From the NCBI GenBank assembly GCA_963805525.1, contig CAWDUT010000007.1, forward strand, positions 620,001 through 684,000: 64,000 bases of DNA, given 5' to 3'. Origin of the DNA: DASQFQ01 sp963805525. GTDB taxonomy: Bacteria; Actinomycetota; Thermoleophilia; Solirubrobacterales; Solirubrobacteraceae. Shown one piece after another: positions 22,979 to 30,453 of the stretch (position 1 is its first letter; each line of letters begins with the position of its first letter). Below the pieces are notes generated by a model that was not told where the DNA came from, made no database searches, and saw only the letters and a program-made list of their open reading frames with translations. Position numbers and translations under genes: made by a program.

Positions 22979-24354
22979 CGCCAGTACTCCCGGGCGGCGC
23001 CGCGCTCTGACAGCAGCCCACGCAGCTCGAGCAGCGCGGTGTAGGTGGGGAGCGCGTAGAGCGGCCCGCGGCCGCCCTCCAGCGCGTGGTCGAGCCCGGT
23101 CGCGAGGTCCTCGACGACGTGCAGGCGCTCGACCGGCACGCCCGCGTACTTCATCCGCAGCGCGAGCTCAGCGGCGCGCGTGCCCGAGCAGGTCATGCGG
23201 GCGACGTGGGGGGCGAGCGTCTCCCAGTCGGCGTCCCACACCCACGAGACGTCGCGGCCGTCGGCGATGCGGTCGTTGAGCACCCCGAAGAGGTCGAGCT
23301 CGCCGCCCTCGAGCGCGAGCGTGCGCAGGACCTCGTTGGCGCCCGCCGGGTTCTTGACCAGCAGGATCGAGGTCGGGCGGCCGTCGAGCTCGATCGTCTC
23401 CGCCCGCCCGAAGGCGGGCTCGACGGCGCCGAGGCCGGCGGCGATGGTCGGCAGCTCGATACCCAGCGACAGGCACAGCGCGGCGGCCCCGAGCGCGTTG
23501 TAGACGTTGTAGAGCCCGGGCAGCGGGAGCTCGACCCGGGTCGAGCCCTGCGGCGCGCGCAGCGTGAAGGCGGCGGAGCGGATGCCGCGCAGCTGGACCG
23601 ACTCGGCGGCCACCGCCGGCTCGGGGCGCCGGTTGCCGCAGTTGGGACAGTGGTAGCGGCCGAGGTGGCCCATGTAGGCGGCGTCGTAGACGTAGGCGTG
23701 GCCGCAGCGGCGGCAGTGCTTGGAGTCGGAGGCGTGCTGGAGCTCCTTGTGGGCGACCGAATCGTCCTCGACGCCGAAGTACCAGGGCTCCGCGTTCGGA
23801 ACGCGGCCGAGGTCCGCCACCAGCGGGTCGTCGGCGTTGAGCACGAGCTGGGTGCTCGCGGCGCGCTCGGCGGCCACCACGGCCCAGCGGTCGGCGATCG
23901 TGTCGAGCTCGCCGTAGCGGTCGAGCTGGTCACGGAACAGGTTGGCGAGCAGCATCGCCCGCGGGTTGAGCTCTTCGACCACCTCGCCGAGCCAGAACTC
24001 GTCAACCTCGAAGAGGCCGAAGTCGCCGTCGAGCGCGCGCCCGCCGCGGCGCGAGGCGTCGGCCAGGGCGGAGGCGACGCCGCCGGCCATGTTCGCCCCG
24101 GCGCGGTTGTGGACGAGCCGGCGGCCGCTGCGCTCGAGGATCGACGCGACCATCGCCGCGGTCGTCGTCTTGCCGTTGGTGGCGGAGATGACGACGTTGC
24201 CGTGCTCCAGCCGGCCGGCCAGCAGCCCGATCGCGTGCGGCTCCAGGCGCGTGAGCACCTTCCCCGGCAGCGAGGTGCCGCCGCCGCGCCCGGCGCGGCG
24301 CGCCAGCACGCCGACGGCCTTCGCCGCCGCCACTTTCGGAGCCAGGAGGCTCAC
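22975..24354 (-). CDS. murT: Lipid II isoglutaminyl synthase subunit MurT
   Basis: The 459-residue Mur-ligase family protein has the ATP loop SATNGKTTT (58-65), NRAGANMAGG and DEFWLGEVVEELNP. A Cys4 zinc ribbon inserted in the central domain has C214, C217, C236 and C239, the mark that separates MurT from other Mur ligases, and the C-terminal DUF1727 region contains DVSWVWDADWE. With GatD it amidates glutamate of lipid II. The ATG overlaps the stop of the lipid kinase gene (ATGA). Confidence 0.95.
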   Translation of the reverse strand: MSLLAPKVAAAKAVGVLARRAGRGGGTSLPGKVLTRLEPHAIGLLAGRLEHGNVVISATNGKTTTAAMVASILERSGRRLVHNRAGANMAGGVASALADASRRGGRALDGDFGLFEVDEFWLGEVVEELNPRAMLLANLFRDQLDRYGELDTIADRWAVVAAERAASTQLVLNADDPLVADLGRVPNAEPWYFGVEDDSVAHKELQHASDSKHCRRCGHAYVYDAAYMGHLGRYHCPNCGNRRPEPAVAAESVQLRGIRSAAFTLRAPQGSTRVELPLPGLYNVYNALGAAALCLSLGIELPTIAAGLGAVEPAFGRAETIELDGRPTSILLVKNPAGANEVLRTLALEGGELDLFGVLNDRIADGRDVSWVWDADWETLAPHVARMTCSGTRAAELALRMKYAGVPVERLHVVEDLATGLDHALEGGRGPLYALPTYTALLELRGLLSERGAAREYWR

Positions 24355-25229
24355 GGGGCCATCACCCGCAGGGCGCCCGGCTGCACGCGCACGGTGGCCG
24401 GGAGGTCGGCGATCGGGTCGCCGTCGGCCTGCACGTTGAACGGGCGGTCGGCGTGGAAGGCGACCTCGGAGGCCTGCACCAGCTCGACGCCCGGCTCGAG
24501 CAGATGCGTCCCGTTGAAGACCTTGGGCAGCGAGCCGAGGTACTTGCGCTTGGGGATGTCGCCGATCATCACGACGTCCAGGATGCCGTCATCGAGCCGG
24601 GCGTCGGGCGCGAGGTACATCCCGCCGCCGAATACGCCGGAGTTGCAGACCGCCACCGAGTAGCCGGTGAACGAGCGCGGCTCGCCGTCGAGCACCACCT
24701 CCCAGTGCGCCGGCCGCCACGCCCGCACGGCGCGCAGCGTGGCGTAGACGTAGACGAGCTGGCCGAGCTTCGCGCGCAGCTTCGTCGCATTGGCGAGGTC
24801 GCCGGCGTCGGAGTCCAGGCCCGAGGAGGCGATCCCGAGGTAGGCGCGGCCGTTGACGTCGGCGACGTCGATCGCCTGCTCGCGCCCCTGCGCCAGGACG
24901 TCGCACGCCGCCACGGGGTCGTTGCCGAGGCCGAGCTTGCGCGCGAAGTCGTTGCCGCGGCCGCCGGGCAGCACCGCCAGCGTGCCGTCGGTCCCGCGCA
25001 GCTCACCGGCGATCGCGCCCAGCAGCCCGTCGCCGCCCATCGCGGCGGCCACCTCGCCCGCGGCGACCGTCGAGCGCGCCAGCTCGCGGGCGTGCTCGAT
25101 CGAGTGCGTGCGCTCGACCCGGAACGCGAGCCCGTGGCCGCGCAGCGCGCTCTCGACGGCGGGGAGGAGCTTGGCGGTGCGGCCGCCGCCCGCGCTCGGG
25201 TTGGCGATCAGGCAGACCGGCCGCGTCAT
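24351..25229 (-). CDS. Diacylglycerol/lipid kinase family protein
   Basis: The 292-residue DAGK-catalytic-domain protein has LIANPSAGGGRT at the N-terminus, the nucleotide loop AAMGGDGLLGAIAG, LPGGRGNDFARKLG and a C-terminal beta-sandwich with FNVQADGDP. The family phosphorylates diacylglycerol, undecaprenol or sphingoid-type lipids. Position directly before murT in one overlapping operon suggests a role in membrane-lipid or undecaprenyl recycling. Confidence 0.92.
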   Translation of the reverse strand: MTRPVCLIANPSAGGGRTAKLLPAVESALRGHGLAFRVERTHSIEHARELARSTVAAGEVAAAMGGDGLLGAIAGELRGTDGTLAVLPGGRGNDFARKLGLGNDPVAACDVLAQGREQAIDVADVNGRAYLGIASSGLDSDAGDLANATKLRAKLGQLVYVYATLRAVRAWRPAHWEVVLDGEPRSFTGYSVAVCNSGVFGGGMYLAPDARLDDGILDVVMIGDIPKRKYLGSLPKVFNGTHLLEPGVELVQASEVAFHADRPFNVQADGDPIADLPATVRVQPGALRVMAP

Positions 25230-25516
25230 TTCGCCAGCCCTTCCTCGCGCAGCCAGGCGGCGACCGCAACCGGGTCGGAGGTCACGACAAAGGCATCGAT
25301 CACCGCGCCATCTGCGTTGATGGTGATGGAGAGACCGGACTCGATCTGGCGGACCTTGGAGATCGGCGCGATCGGGCGGCCCGTGCCCATGCGCGGCTTG
25401 ACGCGGCCGGTGGCCACGCGGTGCACGTCCTCGTGGGCCGCGACCTTGTCGAGCAGCCGCCGATAGCCCTTCGTCGAGGAGTGCTTGTGGTGCGTCTGAT
25501 GCCGGCGGCGCCTCAC
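25226..25516 (-). CDS. DUF2103 family small protein
   Basis: This 96-residue basic protein with a histidine-rich start (RRRRHQTHHKHSSTKGYRRLL) followed by HEDVHRVATGRVKPRMGTG matches the DUF2103 pattern, described only as a predicted metal-binding family. The GTG at 25516 overlaps the HAD stop (GTGA) and its stop overlaps the lipid kinase ATG (ATGA). Function is unknown. Confidence 0.75.
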   Translation of the reverse strand: MRRRRHQTHHKHSSTKGYRRLLDKVAAHEDVHRVATGRVKPRMGTGRPIAPISKVRQIESGLSITINADGAVIDAFVVTSDPVAVAAWLREEGLAK

Positions 25517-26346
25517 GTCAGCAGCAGCGCCGCGAGCGAGTCGCCGACGTGGGTGGGGGAGGGGGTGGCGCCGTCGACCTGGGCGCGCTCGGTGGCCCCG
25601 GTCAGCACGAGCGCGGAGTCGAAGCCGGCCCGCTTGGCGCCGAGCACGTCGGCGTCGAGCCGGTCGCCGAGCGCGAGGATCTTCCACCTGCCTCGGCCGG
25701 GGGCCTCGCCACCGGCTTCGCCTAAGCCGAGACGGTCGCGCGCCGCCTCGTACATGGCGGGCTCGGGCTTCCCGGCGATCGCGTCCGCCTTGCGGCGGGT
25801 CGCGGTCTCGACCGCCGCGAGGACCGCGCCCGAGCCCGGCCACATGCCGTCCGGCATCGGGAACGTGCGGTCGCGGCTGAGCCCGATCAGCTCGGCGCCG
25901 CGCAGCACCGCCTGCGTGGCGATGCGCAGCTCGCCGTAGTCGAAGCGCTCGTGGTCGGCGACCACGACGACGTCGGCGCGGGTCGCGAACTCGGTGTTGT
26001 TCACGATCCGCAGGCCCGCCTCGGCGACGTGATCGACGATCGCCTGTGAGCCGATCACGTAGGCGGCGCCGCCGCCCGGGCGGTCCGCGAGCATGAACTG
26101 GAGCGCGGCGCCGGCCGTCATCACCTCGTCGAGCGAGGCCTGGAAGCCCAGCCGCCACAGCTTCCGGACGATCTCCTCGGGGCTGCTGCCGACGTCGTTG
26201 GTTAGGAAGACGATCCCCTTGCCCGCCTCGCGCAGGGCCGTGAGCGCCTCGGTGGCGCGCGCCGTGGGCGAATCGCCGACGTAGAGGCAGCCGTCGAGGT
26301 CGAGCAGGAAGTGGCGGTAGCGGCGGGCGAGGGCGGAGAGCGGCAC
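25513..26346 (-). CDS. HAD-IIA phosphatase (NagD/PGP-like)
   Basis: The 277-residue HAD protein has motif I LLDLDGCLYVGD, motif II FLTNDVGSSP, motif III KPEPAMYE and motif IV ALGDRLDADVLGAKRAG, with the C2 cap typical of p-nitrophenyl phosphatase, phosphoglycolate phosphatase and NagD. The GTG at 26346 is preferred over the ATG at 26373 because GATAAT lies 9 bp upstream and the ATG would overlap the divergent cyclophilin start. It heads the run HAD-DUF2103-lipid kinase-murT-methyltransferase-gatD, all linked by overlaps. Confidence 0.88.
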   Translation of the reverse strand: MPLSALARRYRHFLLDLDGCLYVGDSPTARATEALTALREAGKGIVFLTNDVGSSPEEIVRKLWRLGFQASLDEVMTAGAALQFMLADRPGGGAAYVIGSQAIVDHVAEAGLRIVNNTEFATRADVVVVADHERFDYGELRIATQAVLRGAELIGLSRDRTFPMPDGMWPGSGAVLAAVETATRRKADAIAGKPEPAMYEAARDRLGLGEAGGEAPGRGRWKILALGDRLDADVLGAKRAGFDSALVLTGATERAQVDGATPSPTHVGDSLAALLLT

Positions 26347-26355
26347 GCGGCGGTC

Positions 26356-26363
26356 ATTATCAT
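26356..26363. promoter_or_regulatory. Overlapping divergent -10 elements (HAD / cyclophilin)
   Basis: Minus-strand GATAAT (26361-26356) is 9 bp from the HAD GTG at 26346; plus-strand TATCAT (26358-26363) is 8 bp from the cyclophilin ATG at 26372. Both transcripts would be leaderless and share one AT-rich core. Confidence 0.55.
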
Positions 26364-26371
26364 CGGCCCGC

Positions 26372-27043
26372 ATGTCCAGGCTCCCCCTGCCGGTCGCGCT
26401 GCTGCTCGTCTGCGCTCTGCTGCTCGCCGCGTGCGGGGGCGGAGACAAGGAGAAAGCGGCCTCCGCGACCGAGACGCCCGCGCCCGCCGCCGCGACCGGC
26501 TGCGAGAAGGTGCCGGCGGCGAAGCCGAAGGACGTCAAGGTCCCGAAGCCCACCGCGAAGCTCAAGAAGGGCAAGACCTACGTCGCGCGCGTCCTCACCA
26601 ACTGCGGCGAGTTCGAGATCACGCTCGACCCCCGCTCGCCGCGCACCGGCGGCTCCTTCAAGACGCTCGTCGACAAGCGCTTCTACGACGGGCTGAGCTT
26701 CCACCGCATCGTGGCCGGCTTCGTGATCCAGGGCGGCGATCCCAGCGGCGACGGCAACGGCGGGCCGGGCTACCAGATCGTCGAGCCGCCGCCGCAGGAC
26801 CTCACCTACAGCAAGGGCGTCGTGGCGATGGCCAAGGCCGAGACCGATCCGGCGGGCACCTCGGAGAGCCAGTTCTTCGTCGTCACCGGCGAGGACGCCG
26901 GGCTGCCGCCCGACTATGCGCTGCTCGGCAAGGTCACGAAGGGTCAGGACGTCGTCGACAAGATCGGCGTCGCCGAGGTCGGGCCGGACGAGAAGCCGCT
27001 GCAGCCGATCGTCATCCGCCAGATCCGCATCACCGAATCCTGA
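26372..27043 (+). CDS. Cyclophilin-type peptidyl-prolyl isomerase lipoprotein
   Basis: The 223-residue lipoprotein has the lipobox LLLAAC with Cys21 and an Ala/Pro/Lys linker to about residue 60. The cyclophilin core then shows FYDGLSFHRIVAGFVIQGGDP, GVVAMAKAETDPAGTSESQFFVV (both partly quoted) and YALLGKVTKGQDVVDKI. It should catalyse proline isomerisation of exported proteins at the outer face of the membrane. The 3' end overlaps the convergent MFS gene by 14 bp. Confidence 0.93.
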   Translation: MSRLPLPVALLLVCALLLAACGGGDKEKAASATETPAPAAATGCEKVPAAKPKDVKVPKPTAKLKKGKTYVARVLTNCGEFEITLDPRSPRTGGSFKTLVDKRFYDGLSFHRIVAGFVIQGGDPSGDGNGGPGYQIVEPPPQDLTYSKGVVAMAKAETDPAGTSESQFFVVTGEDAGLPPDYALLGKVTKGQDVVDKIGVAEVGPDEKPLQPIVIRQIRITES

Positions 27044-28190
27044 GCGCGATCAGCGCGCCGCCGGCGGCCACGCCGCCGGCCGTGAGCACGGCCGCCTCGA
27101 AGCCCGGGCCGTCGACGAGCTGGCCACCGAGCGCGTTGCCCGCCGCGGTGCCCGCCACCAGCCCCATCACCATCACGCCGAACGCCTCGGTGGCGGTGCC
27201 GCGCGGCGCGACGCGGTCCAGCAGCGCCGAGCCGACCACGGTGGTGGGCGCGAGCAGCAGGCCGGCCACGGCCAGGAGGGCGGCGAGCGCGAGCGGCGCG
27301 TGCGCGAGCGCCAGCGCCGCCCAGCCCAGCGCCAGCCCGGCCATCAGCGCCACCAGCCGGGCGGGCAGGTCGCCGGGCCACGAGCGCGCTCCGTAGGCGA
27401 GGCCGCCGGTCAGGCTGCCGGCCGACAGCGCGGCGAACAGGAAGCCGGCGGACGCCGCCGAGCCGCGCTCGGCCATGAACGCCGGGAGCGCGACCTGCAC
27501 GACGCCGACGGCGGTGCCGAACGCGGTGAGCACGACGACCACCACGCGCATCCCGCGCGACTCCAGCGGGCCGAGCCAGCCGACCTCGTGCGGCTCCCCG
27601 CGCCAGCGCCGCGAGGCGCCGGTCAGGCTGAACCCGACCGCCGCGATCGCGCACGCGCCACCGCCGACCAGCACCGCGACAGCCGGCGACGTCAGCGCGA
27701 CGATCCCCGCCACCAGCGCGGGCGCGCCGATCACCGACACCTCGAACACGATCGCGATCAGCGCGTAGGCGGTCTGGCGCCGCTCCGCGTCGTCGACGAG
27801 CATGCCCCACAGCGACCGCATCGCGGCCGGGAGCTGGGGGAGCGACGAGCCGCCGACCGCCGCCGCGGCGGCCAGCACGACCGTGCTCGCGCCGGCCTCG
27901 GCGGCCACCACCAGCGCGCTCAGGCCGAGCACATGCACGACCGCGGCTGCGCGCAGCACGCTGCCCTGGCCGACCCGGTCCATCAGCCGCCCCTGCGCGA
28001 CCGCGCCGAACGCGTTCACGAAGCCGAACGCGCCGACCACGATCCCCGCGGAGGCGAACGAGCCGGTCGCGTCCCGCGCCAGCAGCAGGATCGCGAGCCC
28101 GAACATGCCGATCGGCATCGAGCCGAGCGCCGACAGCACGACCGGCGCGCGCGCCCCCGGCAGGCGCAGGAGCGCGGCGTAGCGGCTCAG
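27030..28190 (-). CDS. MFS transporter (possible CTG start)
   Basis: The protein of about 386 residues has twelve predicted membrane helices and the MFS A-motif-like GRLMDRVGQGSVLR. The second half repeats the fold (GLAYGARSWPGDLPARLVAL). It resembles actinobacterial drug or sugar efflux MFS proteins; the substrate is unknown. No ATG or GTG lies near the stop of the MGMT gene; CTG at 28190 forms a CTGA overlap with it and gives RYAALLRLPG before TM1, as in relatives. The alternative is GTG at 28139, which would trim the N-terminus to the edge of TM1. Confidence 0.85.
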   Translation of the reverse strand: MSRYAALLRLPGARAPVVLSALGSMPIGMFGLAILLLARDATGSFASAGIVVGAFGFVNAFGAVAQGRLMDRVGQGSVLRAAAVVHVLGLSALVVAAEAGASTVVLAAAAAVGGSSLPQLPAAMRSLWGMLVDDAERRQTAYALIAIVFEVSVIGAPALVAGIVALTSPAVAVLVGGGACAIAAVGFSLTGASRRWRGEPHEVGWLGPLESRGMRVVVVVLTAFGTAVGVVQVALPAFMAERGSAASAGFLFAALSAGSLTGGLAYGARSWPGDLPARLVALMAGLALGWAALALAHAPLALAALLAVAGLLLAPTTVVGSALLDRVAPRGTATEAFGVMVMGLVAGTAAGNALGGQLVDGPGFEAAVLTAGGVAAGGALIALRIR

Positions 28191-28765
28191 GCCCTCCAGA
28201 GCGCGCCCTCGAGCGTGAGCAGCGCGCGCTTGCGGTCGGGGCCCCCGCCGTAGTTGCCGAGCTTGTGGGAGGCCGGCAGCACGCGGTGGCAGGGTACGAC
28301 GATGGGCACCGGGTTCGTGGCGCAGGCGGTGCCGGTCGCGCGCACCGCGCGCGGGTTGCCCGCTTCGGCCGCCAGCGCGCCGTAGGTGGTGACCTCGCCG
28401 CGGTGGACCTCGCGGTGCAGCGCCTCGAGCACGGAGCGGCGGAACGGACCGCGGGCCAGCGACAGGTCGACCGGGAGGTCGAGCCTGTCGTCGTCGCCCT
28501 CGAGGTAGGCGGAGATCGCGTCGCGGGTGGCCGCGAGCTCGCGGTCGGAGCGCACGATCCGCGGCCCGACGCCGGCCGCGACGCCGGCCAGCGTGGCGTC
28601 CTCGGGCTCGTCCTCCCACGCGATCCGCAGCACGCCGCGCCGGCCCTGGGCGACGAGCAGCCGCCCGAGCGGCGTGCTCACGGTCGTGTAGACGGCGTCG
28701 GCGAGGCCCTCCTGCACGGCGGCGGAGGCCAGGCGGTCGAGGAAGGACTCGGTCAGGGGGGTCAT
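28187..28765 (-). CDS. ogt: Methylated-DNA-protein-cysteine methyltransferase (MGMT/Ogt)
   Basis: This 192-residue suicide alkyltransferase has the active-site PCHRV with Cys159, the arginine-finger helix (RAVRATGTACATNP) and the HTH DNA-binding segment PFRRSVLEALHREV. It repairs O6-alkylguanine. The ATG overlaps the sigma-factor stop (ATGA), so the pair is translationally coupled, which links alkylation repair to an ECF sigma factor. Confidence 0.93.
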   Translation of the reverse strand: MTPLTESFLDRLASAAVQEGLADAVYTTVSTPLGRLLVAQGRRGVLRIAWEDEPEDATLAGVAAGVGPRIVRSDRELAATRDAISAYLEGDDDRLDLPVDLSLARGPFRRSVLEALHREVHRGEVTTYGALAAEAGNPRAVRATGTACATNPVPIVVPCHRVLPASHKLGNYGGGPDRKRALLTLEGALWRA

Positions 28766-29229
28766 GCGGTGACTCGCTCTCTCAGGGTTCGGACGGCGGT
28801 GGAGACGCGTTGGCGCGCCGCCTCGGGCGAGGTGCCCAGCTCGGCGGCGATGCGGTCGTAATCGAGGTCGTCGACGAAGCGCAGCCGCAGCGCGTCGCGC
28901 GCGGTGGGCGCGAGCGGGGCGATCAGCGACTCGAACGCGCCATCGTCGTACTCGGCCTCGACGGGCTGCACCGGCGGTTCGTCGGTCGGGATCTCGCGGC
29001 GGCGCCGGCGGTGGAGGTCGAGCGCTGTGGTCGTCGTCACGCGGTACAGCCAGGCGCGCAGGTGGTCGGTGTGGCGCAACCGCGGATAGGCGCGCAGCGC
29101 GCGCAGGAGCGCGTCCTGCAGCACGTCCTCGGCGCTCTGGTCGTCGGTCATCCGGCGCGCGTGCGCGAGCAGCTCGTCGCCGTGCGCTTCGACGAGCGAC
29201 CAGAACGGAGGGAGCACGACCGCGCTCAT
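28762..29229 (-). CDS. ECF-type RNA polymerase sigma factor
   Basis: This is a 155-residue sigma factor. Region 2 (DQSAEDVLQDALLRALRAYP, LRAWLYRVTTTTALDLHRRR) melts the -10; region 4 (LAPTARDALRLRFVDDLDYDRIAAELGTS, partly quoted, with AARQRVSTAVRTLRERV) binds the -35. No anti-sigma gene is adjacent. It is followed by MGMT and preceded, after 34 bp, by a GNAT gene, and has a GGAG ribosome-binding site just before the ATG. Confidence 0.92.
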   Translation of the reverse strand: MSAVVLPPFWSLVEAHGDELLAHARRMTDDQSAEDVLQDALLRALRAYPRLRHTDHLRAWLYRVTTTTALDLHRRRRREIPTDEPPVQPVEAEYDDGAFESLIAPLAPTARDALRLRFVDDLDYDRIAAELGTSPEAARQRVSTAVRTLRERVTA

Positions 29230-29263
29230 GCTCCTACAACGTGGCAGGCCGGCGATACGTGAG

Positions 29264-29752
29264 TCAGGCCATGTAGTAGAGGAGCTCGCCGTCCTCGCCG
29301 ATGCGGTGCATCCCGGCGCGCTCCATCACCTTCTGGGAGGCGACGTTCGTCTTCGTCGTGTCGGCCAGCACGCAGGTCAGGCCGTCCTGCCCGCGCGCCC
29401 ACTGCAGCAGCGCCTTCAGCGCCTCGGTGGCGTAGCCCTCGCCGCGGGCGGACTCGGCCAGGCCGTAGCCGACCCGCACCGCGCCGGTCTCGTCCGGCTG
29501 GCCCGTGAAGCCCGCGGCGCCGATCACGCGGCCGTCGCTGCGGCGGATGATCTCGTAGGTCCCGAAGGGGCCGAGATCGCGCCCGTGCTGGGCAGCGGTC
29601 ATGACGAGACCGGCCGCCACGAGCGCGCCGTCGTCGGGGTAGCCCGGGGCCCACGGGCGGTCGTTGCCGCCGCGGCCGTCGACGAGCGCGACCGCCTCTT
29701 CGACCCCGAGCTGCACGAGCAGCAGCCGGCGGGTGACGATGTGGTTGGGCAC
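29264..29752 (-). CDS. GNAT family N-acetyltransferase
   Basis: This 162-residue RimJ/RimL-like acetyltransferase starts with TRRLLLVQLG and has the acetyl-CoA loop region GLAESARGEGYATEALKALL and the ASQKVMERAGM motif. The substrate is unknown. The GTG at 29752 has TAGGGT 6 bp upstream (minus strand 29764-29759). It may lead the GNAT-ECF-MGMT-MFS operon. Confidence 0.88.
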   Translation of the reverse strand: MPNHIVTRRLLLVQLGVEEAVALVDGRGGNDRPWAPGYPDDGALVAAGLVMTAAQHGRDLGPFGTYEIIRRSDGRVIGAAGFTGQPDETGAVRVGYGLAESARGEGYATEALKALLQWARGQDGLTCVLADTTKTNVASQKVMERAGMHRIGEDGELLYYMA

Positions 29753-29802
29753 CGGCCGACCCTACCCACAACGGTGGGTGGAAATCGAGTCCTGACGTCA
29801 GG

Positions 29803-30438
29803 TCAGCGGCGGCCGCTGGTGGCGGCCTGGGCGCGCTGCTCGGCCTGCTTCTCGCGTGCCCGCTTCTGGCGCCTTCGCCCGAACAGGAAGAGCACGCCGA
29901 GCACCACGCAGACGAGCAGGAAGCCCCAGAAGATCGAGACGCCCTTGTCGATCCCGCCGAACGGCAGCGAGACCAGCTGGATGATCGCCCAGCCCAGCGC
30001 GAGCAGCGCGATGACGAGAAGGATGATCAGCAGGATCCCGCCGATCCGGCGGAAGATGCTCGCGCCCGGGGGCGGTGCCACGATGCCCATGAAGCGCAGC
30101 GCCATCAGCTGCCGGTTGGTCGGCGGCGTCTGGCCGAGCTTCTCGGCCGCGGCCTTGAGGTCGGCCGGGCGGCGCTCGGCCAGCGCCAGCGACGCCTCGG
30201 CCATGCGGCGCAGCTGCAGCCGCTCCTGCGGGCGGGCGGCGGCGATCGCGGCGCGGAAGTGCTCGCGCGAGCGCTTGGCGTCCATCCGCTCGGCGGCGCG
30301 CGCGCCGAGGATCGCCTGCGCCGCGGCGCGGAAGCGCGTCTCGGCCTCGAGCTCCTCGTCGGAGCGGCTCTCGAGCTTCTGCATCGCGGAGAGCGCTGAC
30401 TTGCTCTCCATCCTGACCTGGCGCGGCTTCGGCGGCAT
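29803..30438 (-). CDS. Two-helix membrane protein with charged coiled N-terminus
   Basis: This is a 211-residue protein. Residues 1-115 are charged, alpha-helical and rich in Ala, Arg and Glu (repeated RAAAQAILGARAAERMDA-like segments). Two hydrophobic helices follow (IGGILLIILLVIALLALGWAII and FWGFLLVCVVLGVLFLF), and a basic tail closes the protein. No family was recognised. A TAGAAT hexamer lies 9 bp before the ATG and coincides with the stop codon of the upstream enolase-like gene. Confidence 0.75.
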   Translation of the reverse strand: MPPKPRQVRMESKSALSAMQKLESRSDEELEAETRFRAAAQAILGARAAERMDAKRSREHFRAAIAAARPQERLQLRRMAEASLALAERRPADLKAAAEKLGQTPPTNRQLMALRFMGIVAPPPGASIFRRIGGILLIILLVIALLALGWAIIQLVSLPFGGIDKGVSIFWGFLLVCVVLGVLFLFGRRRQKRAREKQAEQRAQAATSGRR

Positions 30439-30447
30439 CGTCTCTCG

Positions 30448-30453
30448 ATTCTA
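30448..30453 (-). promoter_or_regulatory. -10 element TAGAAT of the two-helix membrane protein
   Basis: TAGAAT on the minus strand lies 9 bp before the ATG at 30438; its TAG is also the stop codon of the upstream gene. Confidence 0.45.

Noticed and set aside
26371..26373. ATG at 26373 as the HAD start
   Set aside because: It would overlap the cyclophilin start codon and place the GATAAT element inside the coding sequence; GTG 26346 fits the promoter and family length.
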